Below, one piece after another: positions 16,389 to 25,229 of a stretch of DNA of 64,000 nucleotides. Origin of the DNA: CAMLHP01 sp035759745. GTDB taxonomy: Bacteria; Gemmatimonadota; Gemmatimonadetes; Gemmatimonadales; GWC2-71-9. A model generated the notes under the pieces. The model was not told where the DNA came from, did not search any database, and saw only the letters and a list, made by a program, of their open reading frames with translations. The translations under genes were made by a program, and so were the position numbers. Every line of letters begins with the position of its first letter. Position 1 is the stretch's first letter. The stretch lies in assembly GCA_035759745.1 (NCBI GenBank), contig DASTUF010000068.1, positions 1 to 64,000 of the forward strand. Direction: 5' to 3'.

Positions 16389-18185
16389 CTAGCGCGGCAC
16401 CAGCGGTCGGGCAACGGCGCCTTCGGCGTCCAGCAGCCGCAGGTCGACGTGTCGCGCCGCCGTGTCGCGCAGCACCCCCACGACGTCCGCGGCCCGCCGT
16501 GACTGGAGCGCCGCTGCCGCGGCGCTCTCGGCCTCCGCCATCGGCACCGACCGCAGGAGCCACTTGACCGCCGGCAGCGCCGGCGGCGCCACGCTGAGCG
16601 AACGATAGCCCAGCCCCGCCAGCAGCATCGCATCCAGCGGGTCCGACGCCATCTCGCCGCATACGCTCACATGGAGCCCGGCCGCCTCGCCCGCAACCCG
16701 CACATCGCGCAACTGCCGGATCATGGCCGGATGGTGCGGGGTGAACCGGCTGGCCAGTCGGGCGTTGCCCCGGTCCACCGCCAGGGTGTACTGGGTGAGG
16801 TCGTTGGTGCCGACGCTGAAGAAGTCGCTCACTTCTGCCAGCCGGTCGGCCATCAGTACCGCCGCCGGGGTCTCGATCATGACGCCGACGGGGATCTTCT
16901 CGGCTGCGGGAATCCCCGCTGCCTTGAGCTGTCGCGCCTCCTCGTCGAGCATCGTTCGCGCCTCTTCGACTTCCTCCACGGTGGTCACCAGCGGCAGCAT
17001 GAGCCAGATGGGCCGGCGATGGGCCGCGCGCAGCACGGCGCGCAGCTGCGGCCGGAAGATCTCGGGCTGGTCGAGGCAGACCCGGATCGAACGCCACCCG
17101 AGGAACGGGTTCGGTTCGTGCGGCGCTTCGAACGTGGCCGGGAACTTGTCCCCGCCCAGGTCGAAGCTCCGGATAATGATGTCACGCTCGGGGAATGCCG
17201 ACGCGACCCGCTGAAAATAGGCGACCTGCTCGTCCTCGGTGGGCATGGCGCTCCGGCCCGTGAGCAGGAACTCGGTGCGCAGCAGCCCGACGCCTTCCGC
17301 CCCATTGCGCACGCCGGCCTCGAGCTCGTCCGGCAAGTCCACATTGCCCATCAGCGTGACGCGGACCCCGTCGGGAGACTCGGCCGGCAGGCGGACGACC
17401 GACTCCAGCTGCATCTCGAAGCGGTGGCGACGGCTCACCCGGGTGCGGGCGGCGTCGAGCTCGTCCGGGGTGGGGTCGATCAGGATCGCACCGGTCTGGC
17501 CGTCGAGCAGCACCATCATGCCGTCGCGTACCCGCGCCATCGCACCCTTGGCCCCCATCACCGCCGGGATACCCAGCGAATGGGCCAGGATGGCCGCGTG
17601 GGAGGTCCGGGTCCCTTCCTCGCTCACCAGGCCGACCACGTGGTCACGGTCCAGCTGCACTGTGAGGCCGGGCGACAGTTCCTGCGCCACCACGATCACA
17701 TTCTCATCGAGCGTGATCGCCCACGGATCGCCGCCTTTCCGCCCCAGCAGGCGATGCAGCATCCGCATCTGGATGGCGTGCAGGTCGGCGAGGCGGTCCC
17801 GCAGGTTGGCGCTGTGCGACGCCGAAAATAGCTGCCGCAATTCGAGCGCCTTGAACTCGAACGCGGTCTCGGCGCTGAAGCGGTTGTTGCGGATGACCTG
17901 CTCCACCGCACTGAGGAAGTCGGGATCCTGCGCCATGAGCATCTGGGCGTCGAAGATGGCCGCCTCCTCCGGCCCGGCCCGGTGCAGCGTGCGCGCCTTG
18001 AGCGCATCGAGCGCCTCCACGACCACGCGCACGGCAGCGCGGAGGCGGCGCACTTCCCCGTCCACCTCAGCCTCGGTGACCGTCCGATCCGGGATCTCCG
18101 GAAACTCGAGACGGAAGACCAGCGCTGGAGCCCACGCGGTTCCCGGCGAAACACCGATGCCGGCGAGATGGCGGTCGTCGCTCAT
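16389..18185 (-). CDS. ptsI: Phosphoenolpyruvate-protein phosphotransferase (PTS enzyme I)
   Basis: First PTS component; transfers phosphate from PEP to HPr. N-terminal swivel with the phosphorylated histidine at 196 in EEGTRTSHAAILA; C-terminal TIM barrel with the PEP-binding GVGLLRTEFL and active-site Cys in VCGEMASDP. Start ATG at 18185 overlaps the HPr stop (ATGA). 598 residues, somewhat longer than E. coli EI (575). Confidence 0.96.
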   Translation of the reverse strand: MSDDRHLAGIGVSPGTAWAPALVFRLEFPEIPDRTVTEAEVDGEVRRLRAAVRVVVEALDALKARTLHRAGPEEAAIFDAQMLMAQDPDFLSAVEQVIRNNRFSAETAFEFKALELRQLFSASHSANLRDRLADLHAIQMRMLHRLLGRKGGDPWAITLDENVIVVAQELSPGLTVQLDRDHVVGLVSEEGTRTSHAAILAHSLGIPAVMGAKGAMARVRDGMMVLLDGQTGAILIDPTPDELDAARTRVSRRHRFEMQLESVVRLPAESPDGVRVTLMGNVDLPDELEAGVRNGAEGVGLLRTEFLLTGRSAMPTEDEQVAYFQRVASAFPERDIIIRSFDLGGDKFPATFEAPHEPNPFLGWRSIRVCLDQPEIFRPQLRAVLRAAHRRPIWLMLPLVTTVEEVEEARTMLDEEARQLKAAGIPAAEKIPVGVMIETPAAVLMADRLAEVSDFFSVGTNDLTQYTLAVDRGNARLASRFTPHHPAMIRQLRDVRVAGEAAGLHVSVCGEMASDPLDAMLLAGLGYRSLSVAPPALPAVKWLLRSVPMAEAESAAAAALQSRRAADVVGVLRDTAARHVDLRLLDAEGAVARPLVPR

Positions 18186-18448
18186 GCTTCTCCGAATCCG
18201 TCGGCGACCAGGGCGGCGAGGGCCTCCACCGCTTCGGCCTCGTCGTTCCCGTCCGCCTTGATGAGCAGGGTGCATCCGCACTCGGCGGCGAGCATCATGA
18301 CACCCATGATGCTCTTGCCGTTGACCTCCTCGCCGTCCTTGGCCAGCCAGACGTTGGCGGTAAACCCGGAGGCGATCCGGACGATCTGTGCAGCCGGCCT
18401 GGCGTGCAGGCCAAGAGGATTCACGATCCGTACCTCACGTTCGATCAT
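18182..18448 (-). CDS. ptsH: Phosphocarrier protein HPr
   Basis: 88-residue phosphocarrier. His15 in GLHARPAA takes phosphate from enzyme I; Ser46 in NGKSIMGVMML is the regulatory site for HPr kinase, which is encoded five genes upstream in the same cluster. The start at 18448 overlaps the EIID stop by 4 bases. A longer open frame continues upstream but is the EIID gene in another frame. Both phosphorylation sites present means this HPr can serve transport and regulation. Confidence 0.95.
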   Translation of the reverse strand: MIEREVRIVNPLGLHARPAAQIVRIASGFTANVWLAKDGEEVNGKSIMGVMMLAAECGCTLLIKADGNDEAEAVEALAALVADGFGEA

Positions 18449-19179
18449 GGAGTGATCCAGCGGATGAGGAGGACCACTGCCAGCGCCACCAGGGCGAAGC
18501 GCGGCGACGAGTAGCGCGTTCCAGCGACCTTGCCCAGCAGCAATCCCACCGCGGCGACCAGCAACATGAGCGCGACGTGCCGCGTCGTGAGCCCGACCGC
18601 CAGGCGGGTGGCCACCAGCGGGATCGCCAGCCCGACCAGCAGGCTCGCGCCGATGCCGGCAACGGCTATGGCACGGCGGAGGCGGGAGTCTGCGATCGCT
18701 CGCCCCACGGTCATGCCGGTAGCGAGGCCGCGCCGCAGTGCCCAATCGGACACGTAGCATCGCACCGCGGTGAAGCACACCACGGCCACCAGCACCGCCG
18801 GCCAGCCGGCGCCCAGCGCCACCCCGGCCAGCGCCGAGCCGATCACGGCCGGCAGGAGCCCGGCCCAGAAGAGCTGGTCGCCCAGGGCGCCGAGCGGGCT
18901 GCAGAGCGCGTTTCGCAGGCGGAGGATCTGCTCCCCTGGCACCTGGTCGTACTCTGCCCGCGTCACCGCGCCCAGTGCGAGCCCCGCCAGGTACGGATGC
19001 GAGTTGAAGAACTCGGCCGATCGAGCCACCGCTTCCGCATGACGCTCCGGCGATGCGTGCCGAAGCTCCTCGAGCAGCGGCTTGGCCGCGAATCCCATCC
19101 CCACGCCGATCATGCGATCGTAGTTCCACGACCCCTGCAGCGAGAAGAGCCGCCACCACGCCGCGCGCATCGCCTTCAC
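18445..19179 (-). CDS. PTS mannose/fructose/sorbose-type EIID component
   Basis: Membrane subunit of a mannose-type permease. Typical start of the mature region (SLQGSWNYDRMIGVGMGFAAKPLL), FFNSHPYLAGLALGA, and hydrophobic C-terminal segments. Start is GTG at 19179 in a GTGA overlap with the EIIC stop. 244 residues, shorter than E. coli ManZ (about 286), as is common in hprK-linked clusters of Gram-negative bacteria. Sugar specificity cannot be read from sequence. Confidence 0.88.
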   Translation of the reverse strand: MKAMRAAWWRLFSLQGSWNYDRMIGVGMGFAAKPLLEELRHASPERHAEAVARSAEFFNSHPYLAGLALGAVTRAEYDQVPGEQILRLRNALCSPLGALGDQLFWAGLLPAVIGSALAGVALGAGWPAVLVAVVCFTAVRCYVSDWALRRGLATGMTVGRAIADSRLRRAIAVAGIGASLLVGLAIPLVATRLAVGLTTRHVALMLLVAAVGLLLGKVAGTRYSSPRFALVALAVVLLIRWITP

Positions 19180-19853
19180 AACAGCACCGAGAGCAGCACG
19201 CCGGCGCTGGCGCCCGCCGCGAGCCACCGGAACCGGGCACCGCGCCCGGCACTGCGCGCGGCTCCGCGAATGACGGCCGCCAGTCCGGCACCAGCCGCCA
19301 CGACGGTGAGGAGTGTGCCCGTCAGCTCATCCAGCGGCCCCATCCCGCGAAGCAGCAACGCCAGCAGCAGCGCGACGACGGTGAGGGCCAGTCCACGGAC
19401 CGCATCGCGGCCGATCGAGGTGAGATGCAGCATGCGGATCGCCGCACCGTCCCCGGCGGCGAGTTGCCCCGCGTGCGCCTGCACGTCTCGGGCGATCCGG
19501 TGGCGGAGCCACTGCATGCTCGCCGCGCCGGAAAGCGCCACCACCAGCGCCAGGCCGACGGCCACTCCCATCCAGAGCACGGGCGCGGGATGATGGGCCA
19601 CCACCAGGACGGCCCCCACGGTCCCCGGGCCATAATCGGGATAGCGAGCCGCACCCACCGGCAGCACATCGAGCGCGAAAAGCTCCACCAGCAGGCCGAC
19701 TGCGAGCCCGGCACCCGCATCGCCCGCAATGGCGCCCGCCACCGTGGCGGCCACCAGGGGGCGCGCCAGCAGCGCCTGGGGCATGCTCACCAGGTCCACG
19801 GCCACGATGGTGCCCCACGCGAGCAGCAGCCACAGCTCGGCCGCACCGATCAT
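19176..19853 (-). CDS. PTS mannose/fructose/sorbose-type EIIC component
   Basis: Sugar channel subunit of the same permease. 225 residues with several hydrophobic helices, opening LLLAWGTIVAVDLVSMPQALLARPLVAATVAG and containing GLLVELFALDVLPVGAARYPDYGPGTVGA, the conserved part of ManY-like proteins. It overlaps the EIIB stop by 4 bases and EIID by 4. Short compared with ManY (266) because the C-terminus is reduced. Confidence 0.88.
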   Translation of the reverse strand: MIGAAELWLLLAWGTIVAVDLVSMPQALLARPLVAATVAGAIAGDAGAGLAVGLLVELFALDVLPVGAARYPDYGPGTVGAVLVVAHHPAPVLWMGVAVGLALVVALSGAASMQWLRHRIARDVQAHAGQLAAGDGAAIRMLHLTSIGRDAVRGLALTVVALLLALLLRGMGPLDELTGTLLTVVAAGAGLAAVIRGAARSAGRGARFRWLAAGASAGVLLSVLL

Positions 19854-20326
19854 GCGAGCGCCTCGAGGCTCACCGGTGCCGTGGTGGGGACATCCTGCGC
19901 CGAGATCGCACGGCCCGACTGCGCCATGACCCGCAACTCCGCCAGCTCCTGGTTCGACAAGTAGACCCACGGCAGCCGCTCGGTGCGCCCGGGGCGCTGG
20001 TGCAGGCCCCCCAGGTTGATCTGCTTCAGGGTGTTGGTGTCCGCCGCCACCAGCTGCCCCATGGTGTGGACCTCGCCCGTGAGGATGGCGGTGCGCTTCG
20101 GGTCGGCGGCCCACTCGGCGAGCCGGTCGGATGCACCGCGCACGGTGGAGAACACCAGCTCAACTTCGTCGGGCACCGCCACCCGGTAGAGATCCTGTTC
20201 CCAGGCATTGGCTGCGACCGTGTCATCCACCAGCACGATGCGCTCGAGTCCCAGCGGCCGGCCCCAGCCGATCACTACTTGTCCGTGAATCAGCCGGTCA
20301 TCGATGCGGCAGAGGAGGATGGGCAT
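19850..20326 (-). CDS. PTS mannose/sorbose-type EIIB component
   Basis: Cytosolic phosphotransfer subunit. The phosphorylated histidine is His14 in RIDDRLIHGQVVIGW, the family signature; later GEVHTMGQLV and INLGGLH match the fold. 158 residues, normal. It overlaps EIIA by one base and EIIC by four. Confidence 0.93.
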   Translation of the reverse strand: MPILLCRIDDRLIHGQVVIGWGRPLGLERIVLVDDTVAANAWEQDLYRVAVPDEVELVFSTVRGASDRLAEWAADPKRTAILTGEVHTMGQLVAADTNTLKQINLGGLHQRPGRTERLPWVYLSNQELAELRVMAQSGRAISAQDVPTTAPVSLEALA

Positions 20327-20700
20327 CAGGGGCGGCGAATGGCGCGCAAGCCGCTGGTCTCGGCCCGTGCGGCCGCCTCCTCCGGCGACAGCTCGAGGTG
20401 GAAGAGGAAGTCCACCAGCATGGCGAGATTGACGCCGGTGACGACCCGTACATCGGGATTCTCCCGCAGGTTACGCAGCACGGCGATGAGGCAGGACCCG
20501 GCAGCGAGATCGACGAACACCACCGCGCGGCGACCCGCACTGGCCTCCTCAACCCGGGCTTCCAGCGCACCCCGGTCGCAGTCGGTGTTGCTGACCGGCG
20601 TGAGCGCGCCGCGCGTACCGGTGATCTGTTCCGCGGCGCCGACCAGTGCCGACGCCACCTTGCCGTGTGCTACTACCACGCCGTGCAGGAGGTCACTCAT
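20326..20700 (-). CDS. PTS mannose-type EIIA component
   Basis: Separate EIIA-Man domain of 124 residues; accepts phosphate from HPr on His12 (VVVAHGKVASAL) and passes it to EIIB. The conserved FVDLAAGSC loop is present. In E. coli this domain is fused to EIIB; here they are split but adjacent. It overlaps the hprK 3' end by 8 bases. Confidence 0.92.
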   Translation of the reverse strand: MSDLLHGVVVAHGKVASALVGAAEQITGTRGALTPVSNTDCDRGALEARVEEASAGRRAVVFVDLAAGSCLIAVLRNLRENPDVRVVTGVNLAMLVDFLFHLELSPEEAAARAETSGLRAIRRP

Positions 20701-21655
20701 AGTCGTTCTGCAGGTACTCGCGTACCCCTCGCTGTTCCTTCATGCGCCGGATGAGGCGCTCGTTGAACGCCGCGGCCACGTCCACACCCGAATACCGCAG
20801 CAGGTGCATCATCGCCACGACTTCGGCGATCACCGTGATGTTCTTGCCCGGGTTGAGCACCACCATCACCTGCGGCAGCGCCACGCCCAGGATCTCGGTC
20901 TCCTGGCGCACCAGACCAGTGCGATCCTGCTCGCGCGCGGTGTCCCAATCCTCCAGCCGCACCACCACCTCGATCCGCTTCTGCTGTCGCACCGAGCGCA
21001 CCCCGAAGAGCGACGGAATGTCGATGAGTCCGATGCCGCGAATTTCCATGTGGTGCGCCGCCAGTTCGTGGCCCTGGCCGATCAGCACCTCGGCGCCGCG
21101 GCGGGTGACCTGCACCACGTCGTCGGCTACCAGCCGGTGGCCCCGCTCGACCAGGTCCAGCACGCACTCGCTCTTGCCAATGCCGGAGCGCCCCACGAAC
21201 AGCAGGCCCACGCCGTACACGTCCGCCAGCGATCCATGCAGGGTCTCGCGCGGAGCAAACGCCTCCTCGAGCAGCGGCTTGACCTGGCGATAAAACTCGG
21301 CGGTCTTGAGCTGGGTGCGGATCACCGGGATCCCCCGGCTCCGCGCCAGCGCGAGCATGTCTTCCGGCACGTCCTGTCCCTTGGTGACGAACACCGCCGG
21401 CAAGTCGAAGCCGAAGAAGTTCTCCAGGGTACGGCTCCGCTCGCCCTCGGCGAGCGTACCGAGATAGGTGATCTCGGTCTCGCCCAGGACATGGAGGCGC
21501 CCCGGCATGAAGCGGCTGGTGAACCCCGCCAGCGCCAGTCCGGGGCTGGCGATCTCCGCCTCGGGTATCGGCCGGTCGAGCCCGACATCGCCGGTAAGCG
21601 ACTCGAGCTTGAGGGGATCGCCGCGCCGCTGGAGCAGCTCGCGCAGAGTGAGCAT
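20693..21655 (-). CDS. hprK: HPr kinase/phosphorylase
   Basis: Phosphorylates and dephosphorylates Ser46 of HPr. N-terminal domain about 1-125, catalytic domain with P-loop GRSGIGKSE at 155-163 and the HprK signature IEIR-like MEIRGIGLIDI followed by the KNITVIAEVVAM segment. 320 residues. In Firmicutes this enzyme drives catabolite repression through CcpA; in Gram-negative bacteria it is thought to control PTS flux. Here it shares an operon with its substrate HPr and a complete mannose-type permease. Confidence 0.95.
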   Translation of the reverse strand: MLTLRELLQRRGDPLKLESLTGDVGLDRPIPEAEIASPGLALAGFTSRFMPGRLHVLGETEITYLGTLAEGERSRTLENFFGFDLPAVFVTKGQDVPEDMLALARSRGIPVIRTQLKTAEFYRQVKPLLEEAFAPRETLHGSLADVYGVGLLFVGRSGIGKSECVLDLVERGHRLVADDVVQVTRRGAEVLIGQGHELAAHHMEIRGIGLIDIPSLFGVRSVRQQKRIEVVVRLEDWDTAREQDRTGLVRQETEILGVALPQVMVVLNPGKNITVIAEVVAMMHLLRYSGVDVAAAFNERLIRRMKEQRGVREYLQNDYE

Positions 21656-21975
21656 CAGATAGGTGCGGAGTCGGTGTGGCGTCCGGCGCGGAACCTTCCG
21701 GAATCGCGGCCCGCCTGCCGCCGGAGCCGTTCTTCAGCGCGATCCAGTGCGGTGCGATGGTCGGGCCCGGTGCCGCTTGCCACCAGTAGCTCGCCGTGGG
21801 AAAGGTGCATCCGCAATTCCGCGGTGTAGTCGATGCCGTCCATTCCAAAGACGACGGCCGCATCCACCGGGCGGGACGCCATGAACCCGACCCGCTCGAC
21901 GGCGGATGCTGCGCGGGCGCGCAGCTCGGGCGAAATCTCGACCCGGCGGGCCGTGATGGTGGTTTCCATGGGCAA
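21655..21975 (-). CDS. hpf: Ribosome hibernation promoting factor, short type (HPF/RaiA family)
   Basis: 106-residue sigma54-modulation/S30EA-family protein that binds the 30S decoding site in stationary phase. Starts METTITARRVEISPELRARA and has the RVGF and HLSHGELLVASGTGPDH segments of the fold. It lacks the C-terminal dimerisation domain of long HPF, so it should not make 100S dimers by itself. Strong Shine-Dalgarno GAGGAGG 6 bases before the ATG. Overlaps hprK by one base; hpf next to PTS regulators is a common arrangement. Confidence 0.9.
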   Translation of the reverse strand: MPMETTITARRVEISPELRARAASAVERVGFMASRPVDAAVVFGMDGIDYTAELRMHLSHGELLVASGTGPDHRTALDRAEERLRRQAGRDSGRFRAGRHTDSAPI

Positions 21976-21987
21976 CCTCCTCGCGGC

Positions 21988-23103
21988 TCAGCGGGAGCCG
22001 CTGATGATGTCGTTGAGGTGGGCCTCGGTCCGGGAAGCGGCGGCATCCCAGCTCAATCCTTCCGCGAACGCGCGCCCGCCGTCACCCAGACGGTTCACCA
22101 GGGCGACGTCGTCCACGAGTTCGAGCATCCGTGCCGCCAGCGCCGCCACGTCGCCGTGGGGGACCAGAAACCCGGTTCGGCCATCCTGCACCGAGTCACG
22201 GAGGCCCGGGCTGTCGGATGCGAGCGACGGCGTCCCGCAGGCTGCCGCCTCCACCACCGTAATGCCCCAGCCTTCCTTCGGTGAAGGAAATACGTTTGCC
22301 CACGCTGAGCGCAACAGGCGGAGCTTTTCGGCCTCGCTCACGAAGCCGTGGAATCGGACCGCGTCGGCCAGGCCGAGTTCGCGCGCCAGCACCTCGAGAT
22401 CGGGGCGCGCGTCGCCATTTCCCGCAATATCGAGCCGGAGGCCCGAGTGCCGCTCGCGCGCCGTCGCCAGTGCCCTGAGCGCAAGGTCCACGCCCTTGTA
22501 GCGCTTCAGGCGACCGACGTACAGGAACGACGGCGGATCGCTGCGCGACACCGCCGGGTCGGGCCGGAAATGATCGGCGTCCACCCCGGGATGGATAACC
22601 CGCACCCGATCCCGCGGTACACCGCGCCGAACGAGGTCGTCCCGGGTGCTCTCGCTGATGGCATGAAACCCGGCGCGGCGGTAACACCACGGCAGTGGCC
22701 GCTCGGCCAGCCACACGGTCGCGGCCATGGGCCACGACGCCTCCTGGAACGCGGTCTCGCCGAACAGGTGGGGGATGATGGCGCAGAACGGCAGCCGAGT
22801 CAGTGAGGGCAGGAACAGCGGGATCTTGTTGATGTCCTCGACCACGATGTCGGGTCGTTCCGCCTTGAGCGCGGCGCGCACCGCACCCCTGCCGTGGAGC
22901 GCGAAGCCGTTCCGGGTGCTGACGCGGGTGACGTCGAGCCCCTCCACCACGGCGCGCGGAACGCAGCCGGACCAGCCGGAGCAGACCATCCGCACCCGGT
23001 GGCCGCGTTCCACCAGCCGGCGGAAGATCTCGAAGACGTGGATCTCGGCGCCCCCGGCCTGGGGGTTCTCCCGGTCCAGCCAGTTGACGAGAAGAATGTT
23101 CAC
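21988..23103 (-). CDS. GT4-family glycosyltransferase
   Basis: Two Rossmann-like halves: N-terminal VNILLVNWLDRENPQAGGAE with a glycine loop, and C-terminal GT-B nucleotide-sugar site with FLYVGRLKRYKGVDLAL and PSPKEGWGITVVEAAACGTP (EX7E motif). Start GTG at 23103, eleven bases after nusB, chosen because the first beta strand begins there; the longer open frame upstream is nusB in another frame. 371 residues. Probably builds cell-envelope glycan; donor and acceptor are unknown. No other envelope-sugar genes lie nearby. Confidence 0.88.
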   Translation of the reverse strand: MNILLVNWLDRENPQAGGAEIHVFEIFRRLVERGHRVRMVCSGWSGCVPRAVVEGLDVTRVSTRNGFALHGRGAVRAALKAERPDIVVEDINKIPLFLPSLTRLPFCAIIPHLFGETAFQEASWPMAATVWLAERPLPWCYRRAGFHAISESTRDDLVRRGVPRDRVRVIHPGVDADHFRPDPAVSRSDPPSFLYVGRLKRYKGVDLALRALATARERHSGLRLDIAGNGDARPDLEVLARELGLADAVRFHGFVSEAEKLRLLRSAWANVFPSPKEGWGITVVEAAACGTPSLASDSPGLRDSVQDGRTGFLVPHGDVAALAARMLELVDDVALVNRLGDGGRAFAEGLSWDAAASRTEAHLNDIISGSR

Positions 23104-23113
23104 GGCTGGAAGG

Positions 23114-23527
23114 TCAGAGCCGCCCGAGGTCGCGCGCCACCCGGTCCAGCACACCGTTGATGAACCCCGGCGCGCGCCGGTCGCCGAACCAGTGGGCCAG
23201 CTGCACCGCCTCGTCCAGCACCACCCGCGGCGGGGTGTGGTTCTCGACCAGCTCCTGGATCGCAAGGCGGAGAATGTTGCGTTCGACCACACCGATGCGG
23301 TCCAGCCGCCAGTTCTCGGCAGCGGCAGCGGCGTGGCGATCGAGTGCACTTCGGTTGGCCACCACGCGCGCGGCGAGGCCTTCAGCGAAATCCAGCACCG
23401 CCGGCTCGGGGCCGGTCAGCCGGGCGAGCCCGCTGGCCACACGGTCCACCGGCAGCCCGGAGCTCATCTCGATGGCGTAGAGCAGTTGCAGGGCCCGCGC
23501 GCGGCCCCGGCTTTCGAGTCTACGCAT
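23114..23527 (-). CDS. nusB: Transcription antitermination factor NusB
   Basis: 137-residue all-helical RNA-binding factor that joins NusE on boxA during rRNA transcription. Opens RGRARALQLLYAIEMSSG and has the conserved RNILRLAIQEL and VVLDEAVQLAHWFGDRRAPGFINGVLDRVA. Overlaps the ribH 3' end by 8 bases; ribH-nusB linkage is very common in bacteria. Confidence 0.95.
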   Translation of the reverse strand: MRRLESRGRARALQLLYAIEMSSGLPVDRVASGLARLTGPEPAVLDFAEGLAARVVANRSALDRHAAAAAENWRLDRIGVVERNILRLAIQELVENHTPPRVVLDEAVQLAHWFGDRRAPGFINGVLDRVARDLGRL

Positions 23528-23993
23528 TTCCGGCCCGCAGTCGGTTCAGCACGTCGGTGGCGCGAATGGCGGCCTCTGCCGCCTCACGCCCCTTGTTGCC
23601 TGCGGCTCCGCCCGCCCGCTCGAGCGCCTGCTCCATGGTGTCCACCGTGAGCACGCCGAACGCCACCGGCAGGGCGTAGCGTACCGAAATCTGCATGAGC
23701 CCACGCGCGCACTCGCCGGCCACGAACTCGAAGTGGGGAGTGTCGCCCCGGATCACCGCACCCAGCGCGATCAGCGCCGCATACCGGCCCGACTGGGCCA
23801 TGGCGCTCGCCACGGCCGGAAGGTCGAAGGCACCGTCGACCCAGTTGATCTCGAGCTCGGCCTCGGGCGTGCCGGCTTCGCGGCACGCTTCCCGCGCACC
23901 ATCCAGCAGCCGGCGGGTGATGAGCTCGTTGTAGCGGCTCACCACCACCCCGATGCGCCCCACATGGAGCAGCTGCCCCTCGCGTTCGATCAC
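23520..23993 (-). CDS. ribH: 6,7-dimethyl-8-ribityllumazine synthase
   Basis: Penultimate riboflavin enzyme: condenses 5-amino-6-ribitylaminouracil with 3,4-dihydroxybutanone phosphate. VSRYNELITRRLLDGA, WVDGAFDLP, ALGAVIRGDTPHFEFV (catalytic His in the TPHFEFV loop) and the VAFGVLT segment are all present. 157 residues. Four bases after ribBA. Confidence 0.96.
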   Translation of the reverse strand: MIEREGQLLHVGRIGVVVSRYNELITRRLLDGAREACREAGTPEAELEINWVDGAFDLPAVASAMAQSGRYAALIALGAVIRGDTPHFEFVAGECARGLMQISVRYALPVAFGVLTVDTMEQALERAGGAAGNKGREAAEAAIRATDVLNRLRAGNA

Positions 23994-23997
23994 GATA

Positions 23998-25203
23998 TCA
24001 GAACGTCAGCAAGTGGCCGAGCTTGTCGCGCTTGGCGTCGAGGTACAGGCGATTTTCGGCGGTTGGACTGGCGATCAGCGGCACCCGCTCCACGATCTCG
24101 AGCCCGTAGCCATCGAGGCCCACGAGCTTGCGCGGGTTGTTGGTCATGACCCGAATGGTGGAGAGCCCCACATCGCGAAGGATCTGGGCGCCGATGCCGT
24201 AATTGCGGAGGTCGGGTGCAAAACCGAGCCGCTGGTTGGCTTGCACCGTATCGTCGCCCGAGTCCTGAAGTGAATAGGCCTTCAGCTTGTTGAGCAGGCC
24301 AATGCCGCGGCCTTCCTGGTCGAGATAGACGATCACGCCCGCGCCTGCCTCGCCGATCTTCTCCATGGCCGCGTGCAGCTGGAAGCCGCAGTCGCACCGT
24401 TGCGACCCGAACACGTCGCCGGTGAGGCACTTCGAATGCATCCGGACCAGCACGTCGGGCTTGCCGCGGACATCGCCCATGACCAGCGCCACGTGCTCCG
24501 CGCGGTCAACGTCGTTGCGATACCCGAGGACCCTGAACTCGCCGTAGGGAGTGGGAAGCCTGGCCTCGGCCACCCGATGCACCAGCTGCTCGGTGGCCAG
24601 CCGGTGCGCCACCAGCTGGGCCACCGTCACGAACGTCAGGCCGTGCCGCTCGGCGAACGCATGCAACTCGGGCACCCGGGCCATCGTGCCATCAGCGTTG
24701 AGGATCTCGCAGATCACGCCGGCCGGGTACAGCCCCGCCATTCGAGCGAGGTCCACTGCCGCCTCCGTGTGCCCTACCCGCTGCAGCACCCCACCGGCGC
24801 GCGCGCGCAGCGGCGGGATGTGCCCCGGCCGGCGCAGGTCGCCCGGACGCGTCTCAGGGTTGATGGCAACATGGATGGTGGACGCGCGATCGCCAGCCGA
24901 GATGCCCGTCGTCACCCCGAACCGCCGGTCGGCGTCGATGGTGATGGTGAAGGCGGTGCCGTGCTCCTCTGTATTGCGTTCCACCTGCTGCGGCAGTCCC
25001 AGTTCGTCGCAGCGCTCGGCGGTGAGCGCCAGGCACACCAGCCCGCGTCCCTCGGTGGCCATGAAGTTGACCATCTCGGGCGTGACCAGCTCGGCCGCGC
25101 AAATGAGGTCACCCTCGTTCTCGCGGTCCTCGTCGTCCGCCACGACGATCATCCTGCCGTTCCGCAGGTCCTCGATGGCCTGCGTGATGCTGCCGAGCGC
25201 CAT
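23998..25203 (-). CDS. ribBA: Bifunctional 3,4-dihydroxy-2-butanone-4-phosphate synthase / GTP cyclohydrolase II
   Basis: Supplies both precursors for riboflavin. N-terminal half: DDEDRENEGDLICAAE metal/active loop and RPGHIPPLRARAGGVLQRVGHTEA. C-terminal half: zinc cysteines in CLTGDVFGSQRCDCG, YLDQEGRGIGL and RVMTNNPRKL. 401 residues, standard fusion. Part of ribD-ribE-ribBA-ribH-nusB. Confidence 0.97.
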   Translation of the reverse strand: MALGSITQAIEDLRNGRMIVVADDEDRENEGDLICAAELVTPEMVNFMATEGRGLVCLALTAERCDELGLPQQVERNTEEHGTAFTITIDADRRFGVTTGISAGDRASTIHVAINPETRPGDLRRPGHIPPLRARAGGVLQRVGHTEAAVDLARMAGLYPAGVICEILNADGTMARVPELHAFAERHGLTFVTVAQLVAHRLATEQLVHRVAEARLPTPYGEFRVLGYRNDVDRAEHVALVMGDVRGKPDVLVRMHSKCLTGDVFGSQRCDCGFQLHAAMEKIGEAGAGVIVYLDQEGRGIGLLNKLKAYSLQDSGDDTVQANQRLGFAPDLRNYGIGAQILRDVGLSTIRVMTNNPRKLVGLDGYGLEIVERVPLIASPTAENRLYLDAKRDKLGHLLTF

Positions 25204-25229
25204 TCAGTCCGTCCGTTGTTCGCGCCGTG

